From the NCBI GenBank assembly GCA_023206055.1, contig CP065367.1:372001-436000 (forward strand): DNA of 64,000 nucleotides. The letters run 5' to 3'. The notes below the pieces were generated by a model. That model made no database searches. It was not told the origin of the DNA and saw nothing but the letters and a program-made list of their open reading frames with translations. The position numbers were made by a program, and so were the translations under genes. This document shows, one piece after another, positions 1 to 7,857 of the stretch (position 1 is its first letter; each line of letters opens with the position of its first letter). Source of the DNA: Vibrio cyclitrophicus (lineage in GTDB: Bacteria; Pseudomonadota; Gammaproteobacteria; Enterobacterales; Vibrionaceae).

Positions 1-540
1 AGCAACGAAGAATACTTTGCTCTTGCTTTTACCAGCACGCTTACACAATGTCATTGCTTCGCCAGCCGCTGTCGCTTCATCAAGAAGTGATGCGTTTGCG
101 ATTTCCATACCTGTTAGGTCCATTACCATTTGTTGGTAATTGAGTAGAGCTTCAAGACGACCTTGAGAAATCTCTGGTTGGTATGGTGTGTAAGCTGTGT
201 ACCAGCCTGGGTTCTCTAAAACGTTACGTAGAATAACGTTTGGAGTGAATGTGTTGTAGTAGCCTTGGCCAATGAAAGTACGTTTCACTTGGTTTAGGTT
301 AGCGATCTCTTTAAGAGAGGTCAGCATGTCCATTTCGCTCAGTGGCGCAGCAAGTGTCATTGGTTTTTCAAGACGGATTTGTGCAGGAACCGTTTCGTCG
401 ATCAGTGCGTCTAGGCTAGTCGCGTTGATCGCTTCAAGCATTTTTTGCTGGTCTGCTTTATTTGGGCCGTTATGACGAGTAACAAACTCGTTTTGCGTAC
501 CCAAGTCTTTTAGTAATTGGCTTTGAAGTAATTCAGTCAT
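1..540 (-). CDS. gcvP: Glycine dehydrogenase (decarboxylating), P-protein, N-terminal part
   Basis: P-protein of the glycine cleavage system, which decarboxylates glycine with pyridoxal phosphate and passes the aminomethyl group to the lipoyl arm of GcvH. The window holds only about the first 180 residues; the gene runs off the left edge. The visible part carries the family's N-terminal features: an RHNGP motif near residue 22, then GQGYYNT, NPGWYTAYTPYQPE and the LTGMEIANASLLDE stretch. The start is the ATG read from position 540 on the minus strand. The PLP lysine lies outside the window. It is last in the glyA-gcvH-gcvP series on this strand, about 90 bases after gcvH. Confidence 0.95.
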   Translation of the reverse strand, partial: MTELLQSQLLKDLGTQNEFVTRHNGPNKADQQKMLEAINATSLDALIDETVPAQIRLEKPMTLAAPLSEMDMLTSLKEIANLNQVKRTFIGQGYYNTFTPNVILRNVLENPGWYTAYTPYQPEISQGRLEALLNYQQMVMDLTGMEIANASLLDEATAAGEAMTLCKRAGKSKSKVFFVA

Positions 541-587
541 GATATGTTCTACTTTCTCTCTGGAGCCGTGAGCTAGCCCCTAAAATT

Positions 588-609
588 AAGCTGCTCAAAA
601 GAGCAGCTT
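588..609 (-). terminator. Hairpin between gcvH and gcvP
   Basis: A perfect 9-bp stem (AAGCTGCTC/GAGCAGCTT) with a 4-base loop lies between gcvH and gcvP. On the minus strand it is followed by AATTTTA, a weak T tract. It could partly terminate or set the processing point in an operon where GcvH is needed in different amounts from GcvP. Function is inferred. Confidence 0.45.
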
Positions 610-629
610 TATCGTAATGAGGTTACCTA

Positions 630-1010
630 TTAGTCTTCTTCGATAGAGCTTAGGTATTCTTCCGCATCTTTAAGGTTGTTTAGTTCAGACGCATCAGACA
701 TCTTCACTTTAACAATCCAGCCACCTTCATAAGATTCTTCGTTAATTAACTCTGGGCTATCTTCTAATTCTTCGTTGATTTCTACGATTTCGCCAGAGAT
801 TGGTGCGTAGATATCAGAAGCTGCTTTCACTGACTCAACGAGAGAGAAGCTTTCGCCAGCTTCTATTTCGTCTCCAGTGTCAGGCAGGTCAACAAACACA
901 ACGTCACCTAGCATTTCTTGAGCGTGCTCAGAAATACCGATAGTTACAGTACCGTCACCGTTGTCTTTTACCCACTCGTGGCTGTCTGCAAACTTTAGTG
1001 TATTGTCCAT
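630..1010 (-). CDS. gcvH: Glycine cleavage system H protein
   Basis: Lipoyl carrier that shuttles the aminomethyl group between P-, T- and L-proteins in the cytoplasm. The 126-residue length is normal for the family. The lipoylation motif ESVKAASD places the modified lysine at residue 62, inside the biotinyl/lipoyl fold, and the C-terminal EEYLSSIEED is typical. It lies 51 bases after glyA and 89 before gcvP on the same strand, so co-transcription is likely. Start at 1010 has the conserved LKFADSHEW segment directly after it. Confidence 0.97.
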   Translation of the reverse strand: MDNTLKFADSHEWVKDNGDGTVTIGISEHAQEMLGDVVFVDLPDTGDEIEAGESFSLVESVKAASDIYAPISGEIVEINEELEDSPELINEESYEGGWIVKVKMSDASELNNLKDAEEYLSSIEED

Positions 1011-1061
1011 TGCTTATTCTCCAAAAATTTATGAGGTTTTAATTTAAATCTTAAAAACGGT

Positions 1062-2354
1062 TTAACGGTAAAGAGGGAAGCGCTTGCAAAGCTCTTTAAC
1101 TTGCTTGCGTACACGTTGCTCAACTTCAGCATTGCCTTCAGGGCTTTCAACTAAGCCATCAAGTACATCACCGATCCATTCACCGATAAGTTTGAATTCT
1201 TCAGTGCCAAAACCACGACTGGTTCCAGCTGGCGTACCTAAACGAATGCCAGAAGTAATCATAGGCTTCTCTGTATCGAATGGTATGCCATTTTTGTTAC
1301 ATGTGATCCCTGCACGCTCTAATGCTTCTTCAGTTACGTTACCTTTCAAGCCCTTAGGACGAAGGTCAACCAGCATTAGGTGCGTGTCTGTTCCGCCAGT
1401 CACAATGTCACAACCGCGAGTTTGCAACACTTCAGCAAGAACTTTTGCGTTGTCGATCACTGAATCAATATAAGTATTAAATTCTGGGCCAAGTGCTTCG
1501 CCAAACGCCACTGCTTTAGCTGCGATAACGTGCATTAGTGGGCCACCTTGAAGGCCAGGGAACACTGCAGAGTTGATCTTTTTGTTGATGTCTTCGTGGT
1601 TCGTAAGAATCATACCGCCGCGTGGGCCACGAAGTGTTTTGTGCGTTGTTGTAGTAACAACGTGTGCGTGTGGTAGTGGGCTAGGGTGAGCTCCTGTCGC
1701 GATAAGGCCCGCGATGTGTGCCATATCGACCATTAGGATTGCGCCAACTTCGTCAGCGATTTCACGGAACTTAGCGAAATCAATAACGCGTGGGATAGCA
1801 CTACCACCAGCAATAATCATTTTAGGTTGGCTTTCGATAGCTAAAGCGCGAACTGCCTCGTAATCGATTTCAAGAGTTTCGCGGTCTACACCATATTGTA
1901 CTGCGTTGAACCACTTACCAGACATTGCAGGACGTGCGCCGTGTGTAAGGTGGCCACCAGCATCTAGAGACATACCTAGGATAGTGTCGCCAGGTTGAAG
2001 TAGGGCAAGTTTAACTGCACCGTTTGCTTGAGCGCCAGAGTGAGGCTGTACGTTTACGTATTCACATTTGAACAGCTGTTTAGCGCGTTCGATTGCGATA
2101 GCTTCTACTGTATCTACGTGCTCACAACCACCGTAGTAACGACGGCCTGGGTAGCCTTCAGCGTATTTGTTGGTTAGGCAGGTGCCTTGAGCTTGCATTA
2201 CTGCTTTAGAAACGATGTTCTCAGAAGCAATAAGTTCGATTTGTTCGTTTTGACGAGTGTTCTCTGCTTGGATTCCAGCAAATACTGCGTCGTCAGTCGC
2301 AGATAGGTTCGTAGAGAAAAAACTGTCTAAGCTATGGTTTTGGTAAGCGTTCAT
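1062..2354 (-). CDS. glyA: Serine hydroxymethyltransferase
   Basis: PLP enzyme that interconverts serine plus tetrahydrofolate with glycine plus methylene-tetrahydrofolate. The 430-residue protein has the ASEN motif (residues 43-46), YAEGYPGRRYYGG, and the PLP-lysine motif TTTTHKTLRGPRGG with Lys239. It has a short N-terminal extension compared with the usual 417-residue form. As first gene of the glyA-gcvH-gcvP series, it is likely the copy devoted to glycine catabolism, with a second housekeeping glyA elsewhere (inference from other vibrios). A PurR-like site lies about 70-85 bases upstream. Confidence 0.95.
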   Translation of the reverse strand: MNAYQNHSLDSFFSTNLSATDDAVFAGIQAENTRQNEQIELIASENIVSKAVMQAQGTCLTNKYAEGYPGRRYYGGCEHVDTVEAIAIERAKQLFKCEYVNVQPHSGAQANGAVKLALLQPGDTILGMSLDAGGHLTHGARPAMSGKWFNAVQYGVDRETLEIDYEAVRALAIESQPKMIIAGGSAIPRVIDFAKFREIADEVGAILMVDMAHIAGLIATGAHPSPLPHAHVVTTTTHKTLRGPRGGMILTNHEDINKKINSAVFPGLQGGPLMHVIAAKAVAFGEALGPEFNTYIDSVIDNAKVLAEVLQTRGCDIVTGGTDTHLMLVDLRPKGLKGNVTEEALERAGITCNKNGIPFDTEKPMITSGIRLGTPAGTSRGFGTEEFKLIGEWIGDVLDGLVESPEGNAEVEQRVRKQVKELCKRFPLYR

Positions 2355-2424
2355 TGTCGAGACCTTTCATTAAGCTAATGGTGATTGTTTTTATAGTCCA
2401 TTAGGTCTTACGTTGATTTCTGCA

Positions 2425-2440
2425 TCGGTATCGTTTGCGC
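2425..2440 (-). promoter_or_regulatory. Weak PurR-like operator upstream of glyA
   Basis: The 16-mer TCGGTATCGTTTGCGC matches the PurR consensus ACGCAAACGTTTGCGT at 11 of 16 positions, with one half (CGTTTGCG) intact. glyA is a known PurR target in Escherichia coli. This is the weakest of the three PurR-like sites in the window. The rest of the 440-base glyA/regulator gap (2355-2794) is A+T-rich and holds the two divergent promoters; I see no gene in it. Confidence 0.4.
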
Positions 2441-2794
2441 TATATAGGTACAGATAAACGTTAATTGCGTTTTAAATGTACTCTTACAGCGTCTAAGCGA
2501 TCGTTGTAGGGTCAATGCAGCACGAATTGGTTCCCAAAAGTTCGGGTAAAAAACAGCTCTTACAAATGTTAAAACTATCATTTGCTACAAGCTGAAGTAG
2601 CATCTCTTCATCTAACAAGTCGATAACATAGCTCCGATAAAATCAATTTTCAACAAAAATTTCCAATAGGAAACAACTTTTCTCGTTTTGCTACAGGGAG
2701 CACGCTTTATTTCTGTGTGTGCTCTTTAATCAACAAAGCGCTTCATGCAACAATGAAATGAATAGACAGGAAGTAAGAAAATAATGAGGGACCT

Positions 2795-3418
2795 ATGTCA
2801 GAAGACATTTATGATGAGTACCCATCTTTAACGCTGGCGAAAGAAACGTTAGACCAGAATATAGAACCACTTAGGCTTGGCCAGCGTATTAAAGATATCC
2901 GCGGCAAGCTTGGGATCACGCTAGAAGAAGCAAGCCAAAGAACTGGCTTGGCGCGTTCTACGCTCAGCAAAATCGAGAATGAACAGATCTCGCCAACCTT
3001 TCAGGCTATGCAAAAATTAGCGATGGGTTTGCAAATTGATATGCCGCAACTCTTTGAGCCACCAAGAAAAAAAGTCGCAACAGGACGTCGTGACTTAACT
3101 AAGGCAGGCCAGGGTAAACCTCATCCAACACCGACTTATGAGCATGAACTGCTTGCGACAGAGCTCTCTAACAAGAAGATGATGCCATTCAAAAGCCGCG
3201 TAAGAGCGCGTACTTTCGAAGAATATAATGATTGGGTTCGTCACGATGGTGAAGAGTTCTTAATGATTATCTCCGGTGATGTGATGTTCTACTCAGAATT
3301 CTACGAACCTGTGCCTATGAGTGAAGGCGATAGTATGTATTACGATGCCAATATGGGCCACATGTTGATTTCTACTAGTGCAGAAGATGCGCTGATTTTG
3401 TGGGTGACTGCAAAATAA
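2795..3418 (+). CDS. XRE-family regulator with C-terminal cupin domain
   Basis: Cytoplasmic transcription regulator of 207 residues. Residues about 26-80 form a Cro/CI-type helix-turn-helix (GQRIKDIRGKLG, then EEASQRTGLARSTLSKIENEQISP). Residues about 125-205 form a cupin sensor fold with the EFLMIISGDVMFYSE strand pair. This architecture is shared by regulators of amino-acid and glycine catabolism. It starts at ATG 2795 after a GAGGGACCT ribosome site. It sits between divergent glyA-gcvHP and downstream gcvT, so it very likely controls these genes; the ligand cannot be read from sequence. A hairpin terminator follows. Confidence 0.88.
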   Translation: MSEDIYDEYPSLTLAKETLDQNIEPLRLGQRIKDIRGKLGITLEEASQRTGLARSTLSKIENEQISPTFQAMQKLAMGLQIDMPQLFEPPRKKVATGRRDLTKAGQGKPHPTPTYEHELLATELSNKKMMPFKSRVRARTFEEYNDWVRHDGEEFLMIISGDVMFYSEFYEPVPMSEGDSMYYDANMGHMLISTSAEDALILWVTAK

Positions 3419-3447
3419 GTTAACAAAATTAGAATTTCTTATAGTGA

Positions 3448-3463
3448 ATGCAAACGTTTGCTT
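3448..3463 (+). promoter_or_regulatory. PurR-like operator between the regulator and gcvT
   Basis: The 16-mer ATGCAAACGTTTGCTT matches the PurR consensus at 14 of 16 positions and contains the perfect 12-bp palindrome GCAAACGTTTGC. A further half-site AACGTTTGC lies at 3472-3480. It is about 400 bases before gcvT, ahead of the terminator at 3488-3525, so its target promoter is uncertain. Confidence 0.5.
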
Positions 3464-3487
3464 TTGTTTCTAACGTTTGCCAAATGA

Positions 3488-3525
3488 CGCGATATTGATG
3501 TGAAAATCATCAATATCGCGTTTTT
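3488..3525 (+). terminator. Intrinsic terminator after the XRE/cupin gene
   Basis: Perfect 13-bp stem (CGCGATATTGATG/CATCAATATCGCG), 7-base loop, then TTTTT. It ends the regulator transcript and implies that gcvT has its own promoter between 3526 and 3865. Confidence 0.85.
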
Positions 3526-3614
3526 GTATGTATCGAATAATTGTTTTTAAATTGTTAAATGTCACATTTTGAGCTGTTTTAATCTTGTTAAGGGTGTAAA
3601 ACTGACTCAGGCTT

Positions 3615-3669
3615 GTTTACTATAGTGAACACGGTTTACTCATGTTGATTGAAGTTTACTGAAGTGAAT
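3615..3669 (+). promoter_or_regulatory. Repeated 16-bp element upstream of gcvT
   Basis: GTTTACTATAGTGAAC at 3615-3630 is a near-perfect palindrome and recurs as GTTTACTGAAGTGAAT at 3654-3669 (13 of 16 identical). A GTTTACT half-site lies between them at 3634-3640. Spacing is 19-20 bases, close to two helical turns. Such an array before gcvT looks like an operator, possibly for the neighbouring XRE/cupin protein (inference). The rest of 3526-3865 shows no gene. Confidence 0.5.
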
Positions 3670-3865
3670 TCTTAAAAAGTGAGTTGTAGAGCTTTTGTAC
3701 AGCTATCAATTTTTATAACGCTAACTATATAAGCCTATATAAAAGACATCACTTTTTACTATCTACTGTTTCTAATGCTGAGACCTAGCGTTAGAAGCGA
3801 CTCTAAATAGAGATATAAGCGGCAGATTCGATTTGGAAAGCCTGCAACGCTTCATGGAGAATAAA

Positions 3866-4999
3866 ATGACTCAAGAACACGCTAATCAAGACCTACTAAA
3901 AACACCACTGCACGCACTTCACGTTGAAGAAGGCGCAAAGATGGTTCCTTTCGCTGGCTACGACATGCCAGTTCAGTACCCACTAGGTGTAAAGAAAGAG
4001 CACTTACACACTCGTGATGCTGCCGGTCTTTTTGATGTTTCTCACATGGGGCAACTTCGTCTACATGGTGCAAATGCAGCTGCTGTCCTAGAATCTTTGG
4101 TTCCTGTAGATATTATCGACCTTCCTTCTGGTAAGCAGCGCTACGCGTTCTTTACTAACGAGCAGGGTGGCATCATGGATGACCTGATGGTTGCTAACCT
4201 TGGCGATCACCTGTTTGTTGTTGTGAATGCAGCTTGTAAGACACAAGATATTGATCACCTAACGGCACATCTTCCTGCAGACGTAGAAATGGAAGTGATT
4301 GATGACCGCGCTCTATTAGCGCTTCAAGGTCCTAAAGCATCGGAAGTTCTAGCTCGTTTCCAACCAAGCGTTGCAGACATGCTGTTTATGGATGTTCAAA
4401 AAGTAGATATCGATGGCGTTGAATGCATCGTGAGCCGCAGTGGTTACACGGGTGAAGATGGCTACGAGATCTCTGTACCTAACGATCACGCTGAAGCACT
4501 AGCGCGTAAGCTAACTGCTGAAGCTGAAGTTGAGTGGATTGGCCTTGGTGCTCGTGACTCTCTTCGTCTTGAGTGTGGTCTATGTTTATACGGTCACGAC
4601 CTAGATACAACAACGACTCCAGTAGAAGCTAGCCTTCTATGGGGCATTCAAAAAGTTCGTCGTACTGACGGTGAACGTGCTGGCGGTTTCCCAGGCGCTG
4701 ATATCATCCTTGAGCAAATCGCGACTAAAGACGTTCAACGTAAGCGTGTTGGTCTAGTAGGCCAAACTAAAGCTCCAGTTCGTGAAGGCGCTGAGTTGTT
4801 CGATGCTGAAGACAACAAGATTGGCGTTGTAACAAGCGGTACAGCGGGTCCTAACGCTGGCAAGCCTGTATCAATGGCGTACGTTCGCACTGATCTAGCG
4901 GCTATCGGTACTGAAGTATTCGCTGAAGTTCGTGGCAAGAAACTACCAATGACAGTAGAAAAAATGCCATTCGTACCTCAACGTTACTACCGTGGCTAA
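3866..4999 (+). CDS. gcvT: Glycine cleavage system aminomethyltransferase, T protein
   Basis: T-protein releases ammonia from the GcvH-bound aminomethyl group and forms methylene-tetrahydrofolate. The 377-residue protein shows the folate-binding GcvT domain (HTRDAAGLFDVSHMGQ, then RSGYTGEDGYEI) and the C-terminal barrel domain ending in VPQRYYRG. I chose ATG 3866 because a GGAGA ribosome site lies 5 bases upstream; the frame stays open upstream to a TTG at 3833 without support. It is transcribed opposite to gcvH and gcvP, an arrangement seen in other vibrios, and is closed by a terminator. Confidence 0.95.
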   Translation: MTQEHANQDLLKTPLHALHVEEGAKMVPFAGYDMPVQYPLGVKKEHLHTRDAAGLFDVSHMGQLRLHGANAAAVLESLVPVDIIDLPSGKQRYAFFTNEQGGIMDDLMVANLGDHLFVVVNAACKTQDIDHLTAHLPADVEMEVIDDRALLALQGPKASEVLARFQPSVADMLFMDVQKVDIDGVECIVSRSGYTGEDGYEISVPNDHAEALARKLTAEAEVEWIGLGARDSLRLECGLCLYGHDLDTTTTPVEASLLWGIQKVRRTDGERAGGFPGADIILEQIATKDVQRKRVGLVGQTKAPVREGAELFDAEDNKIGVVTSGTAGPNAGKPVSMAYVRTDLAAIGTEVFAEVRGKKLPMTVEKMPFVPQRYYRG

Positions 5000-5030
5000 T
5001 CTCTTTTAAGAGAATTCGTCCACATTAACA

Positions 5031-5083
5031 AAAAGCCTATTGTGTTTTCTCTGGATAGAGAAATAAGACAATGGGCTTTTTTG
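5031..5083 (+). terminator. Terminator after gcvT
   Basis: Two-tier hairpin: an outer stem AAAAGCCTATTGT/ACAATGGGCTTTT with one G-U pair and an inner 7-bp stem TTTCTCT/AGAGAAA, followed by a T run. Confidence 0.8.
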
Positions 5084-5250
5084 TTATTTGGGGCGTACTT
5101 AATTCACTCAACTTGGTTTGAAAATCAGCTTAAATAGTGAGATGTGTGACCATTTCGTTATAAATACTTACTATACTGGTAGTTATGGCATGTTATGGTG
5201 TTGAATTATCATTTTTGTGTATAAGTAGCAGGGGTTACAAGGAGTTAACT

Positions 5251-6303
5251 ATGAATGTGAACCACACAATGAGCTCGGTTCGTAAAGTCGTTTTAGGACT
5301 TTTAGCGCCATTGATTTACACATCAAGTGTTATGGCAACGGAAAACACGGTCGAAAGCACTCCTGGTTTGGGTGTAACACCGTATATTGTGAATGGTAGC
5401 GACGCTTCTGTGGCTGAGTTTCCTTCAATGGCAAGTTTGTTCATCGACCGTATTGATTATGATGGTGTTTACTCTACAAGCCCTTACTGTGGTGCGACAA
5501 TTTTAGATCCAACGCATATCTTAACCGCCGCGCACTGTATTTACGGTAATGAAGAAGGTCAGTTGTTTACGGTTGTCGTCCCTCAACTACAAGATACTTC
5601 TCAATTCCCAAATGGAAGCATTGAAAAGGTTCGAGTCTCTGAGGTGTTTTATCCTAGTAATTATTCAAATAGCTTGAACGATTTATTACGTAATGACGTA
5701 GCCATTTTAAAACTTGAAAGTGCGCTCAACATAGATTCCGTTAATGATATTGTGAAACGACCAACTTCTGAGGGCTATCGTAGTTCTTTAGAGACGTTTA
5801 CTGCTGTGGGTCACGGTGATACACGTTCTGGATTTAACGGCACTAGCTTATTACAAAAAGCAGATCTTAATTATGTAGATAATGCGATTTGTGCAACAGC
5901 CAATTTTATTGATGATGCAGCTTTAACTAACAAACAGATCTGCTTTAACGGTAACTACAGCTCATCTACCGGACTATTCAATGGTACATGCCAAGGTGAT
6001 TCAGGTGGTCCAGTTTACTGGAGAGATGGTGTTGGCTATAGGCAGGTTGGAATCACTAGCTTCGGTCCAGGTACATGTGGAGGCACCTCCACCATAACTT
6101 CTGTATTCACAGAAATCTATGACTATAAAGATTGGATCGACAGTGTTATGGCTGGAACTGAAACTGCTAAGTTTGTTTCAACAGACGCGAAACGTACTGC
6201 TTATGCTGGTAGAAGCTCATCTGGCTCAGGAGGCAGTGTGTCGTTTAGCTTGCTAGGCGCGTTGATGTTACTCGGTGGGATTAGAAGAGCGATGTCTCAT
6301 TAG
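5251..6303 (+). CDS. Secreted trypsin-like serine protease with GlyGly-CTERM anchor
   Basis: S1-family protease of 350 residues. ATG 5251 follows AAGGAGTTAACT, so the longer open frame from 5185 is not used. A Sec signal peptide spans about residues 1-28. The catalytic triad is visible: His95 in TAAHC, Asp149 in NDVAIL, Ser251 in CQGDSGGP. The tail has a Ser/Gly-rich linker (SSGSGGS), a hydrophobic helix and basic residues (GGIRRAM), the GlyGly-CTERM signal cut by rhombosortase in bacteria with type II secretion. The family includes the Vibrio cholerae VesB/VesC proteases. Predicted location is the cell surface or medium; the target is unknown. It has its own terminator. Confidence 0.92.
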   Translation: MNVNHTMSSVRKVVLGLLAPLIYTSSVMATENTVESTPGLGVTPYIVNGSDASVAEFPSMASLFIDRIDYDGVYSTSPYCGATILDPTHILTAAHCIYGNEEGQLFTVVVPQLQDTSQFPNGSIEKVRVSEVFYPSNYSNSLNDLLRNDVAILKLESALNIDSVNDIVKRPTSEGYRSSLETFTAVGHGDTRSGFNGTSLLQKADLNYVDNAICATANFIDDAALTNKQICFNGNYSSSTGLFNGTCQGDSGGPVYWRDGVGYRQVGITSFGPGTCGGTSTITSVFTEIYDYKDWIDSVMAGTETAKFVSTDAKRTAYAGRSSSGSGGSVSFSLLGALMLLGGIRRAMSH

Positions 6304-6330
6304 ATTGATGCTTTCTCATGTTAGTTAAAC

Positions 6331-6367
6331 AAACGGCCAGTCATTCAACAATGACTGGCCGTTTTTT
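6331..6367 (+). terminator. Terminator after the serine protease
   Basis: Perfect long stem (AACGGCCAGTCATT paired with its complement after a 3-5 base loop) followed by TTTTTT. Confidence 0.9.
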
Positions 6368-6421
6368 GTTTTGTTTTTTTAAGCCGTTGAGAGCTTGGCG
6401 CTACTCGTTGATATTAATAGA

Positions 6422-6748
6422 TTAGACGCACAATTTAGTAGTCGCCTTTCTACTGTATCTTTCGATAATCTCATCCATCTCTTTGACTGCGTCGTTGATA
6501 CTTTGAATCCCGCCTTGTGCGACGCCTTTTTCATTTTCGTTCAATGCAGAAAAAGCCTGCTTTAATTCCTTCTCTTCTAACATACTTCCGTGCAGCAATA
6601 CTTCTTTGTAAGTGAGTAGCCTATGTTGCACTGCAATAATTTCGGAGCGGGCATTGTCAGTTTCTAATGCGTGCTTAATGCAAGGAAATGCTAATTCATA
6701 GCGATTCGCAATTTCCAATATAACGTCTTTCTTATTTGCAATTTGCAA
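6422..6748 (-). CDS. Hypothetical 108-aa protein divergent from an XRE regulator
   Basis: I do not recognise this protein. It is mostly helical by composition, charged, with no signal peptide or membrane segment and a single cysteine pair (Cys22, and one near the end in TKLCV). The only usual start is TTG at 6748; the frame is open back to 6781 with no ATG, and the GGGAAA stretch upstream is a poor ribosome site, so the start is uncertain. It is divergent from the XRE gene at 6950, which suggests shared control. It could be the partner of that regulator, but no known toxin motif is visible. Confidence 0.5.
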   Translation of the reverse strand: MQIANKKDVILEIANRYELAFPCIKHALETDNARSEIIAVQHRLLTYKEVLLHGSMLEEKELKQAFSALNENEKGVAQGGIQSINDAVKEMDEIIERYSRKATTKLCV

Positions 6749-6816
6749 TTTTTCTAATTTCCCAACACTTGAATACTCAAGTTACCTAGCCTGTACGTTC
6801 ACTACTGACATCAGTG

Positions 6817-6891
6817 TGAAGGTTTATGAAACATAACGCTTTTTATCAAGCGAATAATATGCCTTTAATGGCTTATGTAAACCTTCATAAG
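6817..6891. promoter_or_regulatory. Inverted repeats in the divergent promoter region
   Basis: TGAAGGTTTA at 6817-6826 is the exact inverse of TAAACCTTCA at 6878-6887. The second arm is itself inside a smaller palindrome, CTTATG-N8-CATAAG, at 6872-6891. They lie between the 108-aa gene and the XRE gene and are the likely operators for the latter (inference). Confidence 0.5.
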
Positions 6892-6949
6892 TCAATATGG
6901 TCTGCTTCTTGCTGAATTTAGGACATAACTGTCTTTTGAGGATGAACTT

Positions 6950-7267
6950 ATGTCACAAGAACCCATAATAACGGCGCTGATTGAGCGTAGGAAGCAAGCC
7001 AACTTGTCTCAAGAAAAGTTAGCCTCGAGTGCCGGAATGAGTTTAAAAACCTATCAACGGATTGAACGCGGTGAGGCGGACATAAAAATGTCACAGTACC
7101 GCTCAATCACCAGAACCTTGAAAGTGACGGATTTGGATGTGGTACTTGATATTGTTGGCGCATCACAAGCGACAGCGGAAGATGTAGCGGCGGTTAGTCG
7201 TCTGCTAACCAGCGAAGAGCGTATGCTCTTGATCAAATTGATTTTATCGGTCAAAAAGAAGCAGTAG
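6950..7267 (+). CDS. Small XRE-family transcriptional regulator
   Basis: DNA-binding protein of 105 residues. Residues about 8-62 form a Cro/CI helix-turn-helix (LIERRKQANLSQEKLASSAGMSLKTYQRIERGEADI). The remaining helical tail (SRLLTSEERMLLIKLI) may dimerise. Start ATG 6950 follows GAGGATGAACTT. Its size and its divergent partner resemble antitoxin-like or self-regulating modules, but no specific function can be given. Confidence 0.8.
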   Translation: MSQEPIITALIERRKQANLSQEKLASSAGMSLKTYQRIERGEADIKMSQYRSITRTLKVTDLDVVLDIVGASQATAEDVAAVSRLLTSEERMLLIKLILSVKKKQ

Positions 7268-7359
7268 TCGTTCTTTCAAATAAACAGCGCAATGGATCTA
7301 TTCCTTCGTTAAATTGCCAGTTATTTTTAGGGCGATGTGTTCATTGAGGGCATGAGCCA

Positions 7360-7770
7360 TCAGTTCACTCTGCCACGTAGCTGTTTGGTGGTGCTTCTTT
7401 GTTTCTTGCTTTCTAGACGTCTTTTCTGAGAGCCGCGTGTTGGCTTGGTCGCTCGTCTTACTTTTTGAACCTTTGTCGCTTCCAAGATCAATTCTTTCAA
7501 ACGCACCAAAGCATCATCTCGATTTTGTTCTTGCGTTCTATATTGTTGCGCCTTAATGATAATCACGCCATCTTTAGTGATGCGGCTGTCTTTGTGTGCG
7601 AGAAGTTTTTCTTTATAGAAATCAGGTAGGGTGGAGTGCTTGATATCAAAACGTAAATGTATCGCACTCGATACTTTATTGACGTTTTGACCGCCGGCTC
7701 CTTGTGCTCTGATCGCGGTTAACTGGAGTTCCCAGTCTTGAATCGAAACAGAGTTAGATATTTGTAACAT
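7360..7770 (-). CDS. arfB: Alternative ribosome-rescue factor, GGQ peptidyl-tRNA hydrolase
   Basis: ArfB (YaeJ) frees ribosomes stalled on mRNA without a stop codon by hydrolysing peptidyl-tRNA. The 136-residue protein has the release-factor GGQ motif (GAGGQNVNK, Gly26-Gly27-Gln28) and the long basic C-terminal tail (KKQRSTTKQLRGRVN) that enters the empty mRNA channel. I place the start at ATG 7770, which has GGA 5 bases upstream; an earlier in-frame ATG adds 11 unsupported residues. Divergent from the YqaB-like gene. Confidence 0.92.
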   Translation of the reverse strand: MLQISNSVSIQDWELQLTAIRAQGAGGQNVNKVSSAIHLRFDIKHSTLPDFYKEKLLAHKDSRITKDGVIIIKAQQYRTQEQNRDDALVRLKELILEATKVQKVRRATKPTRGSQKRRLESKKQRSTTKQLRGRVN

Positions 7771-7857
7771 AAACATCCATTTTGAACGGTAATATGGGGT
7801 CATGATACTGAATATTGGTTATGGTATCAGTAACTTTATTAAAGAGTGGTAGTAGTG

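Noticed and set aside
1084..1473. 129-codon frame antisense to glyA
   Set aside because: Mirror of the conserved glyA coding sequence; no independent signals.
2355..3865. Glycine riboswitch before glyA or gcvT
   Set aside because: I looked on both strands for the tandem aptamer core motifs and did not find them in either leader. A covariance-model search would be decisive.
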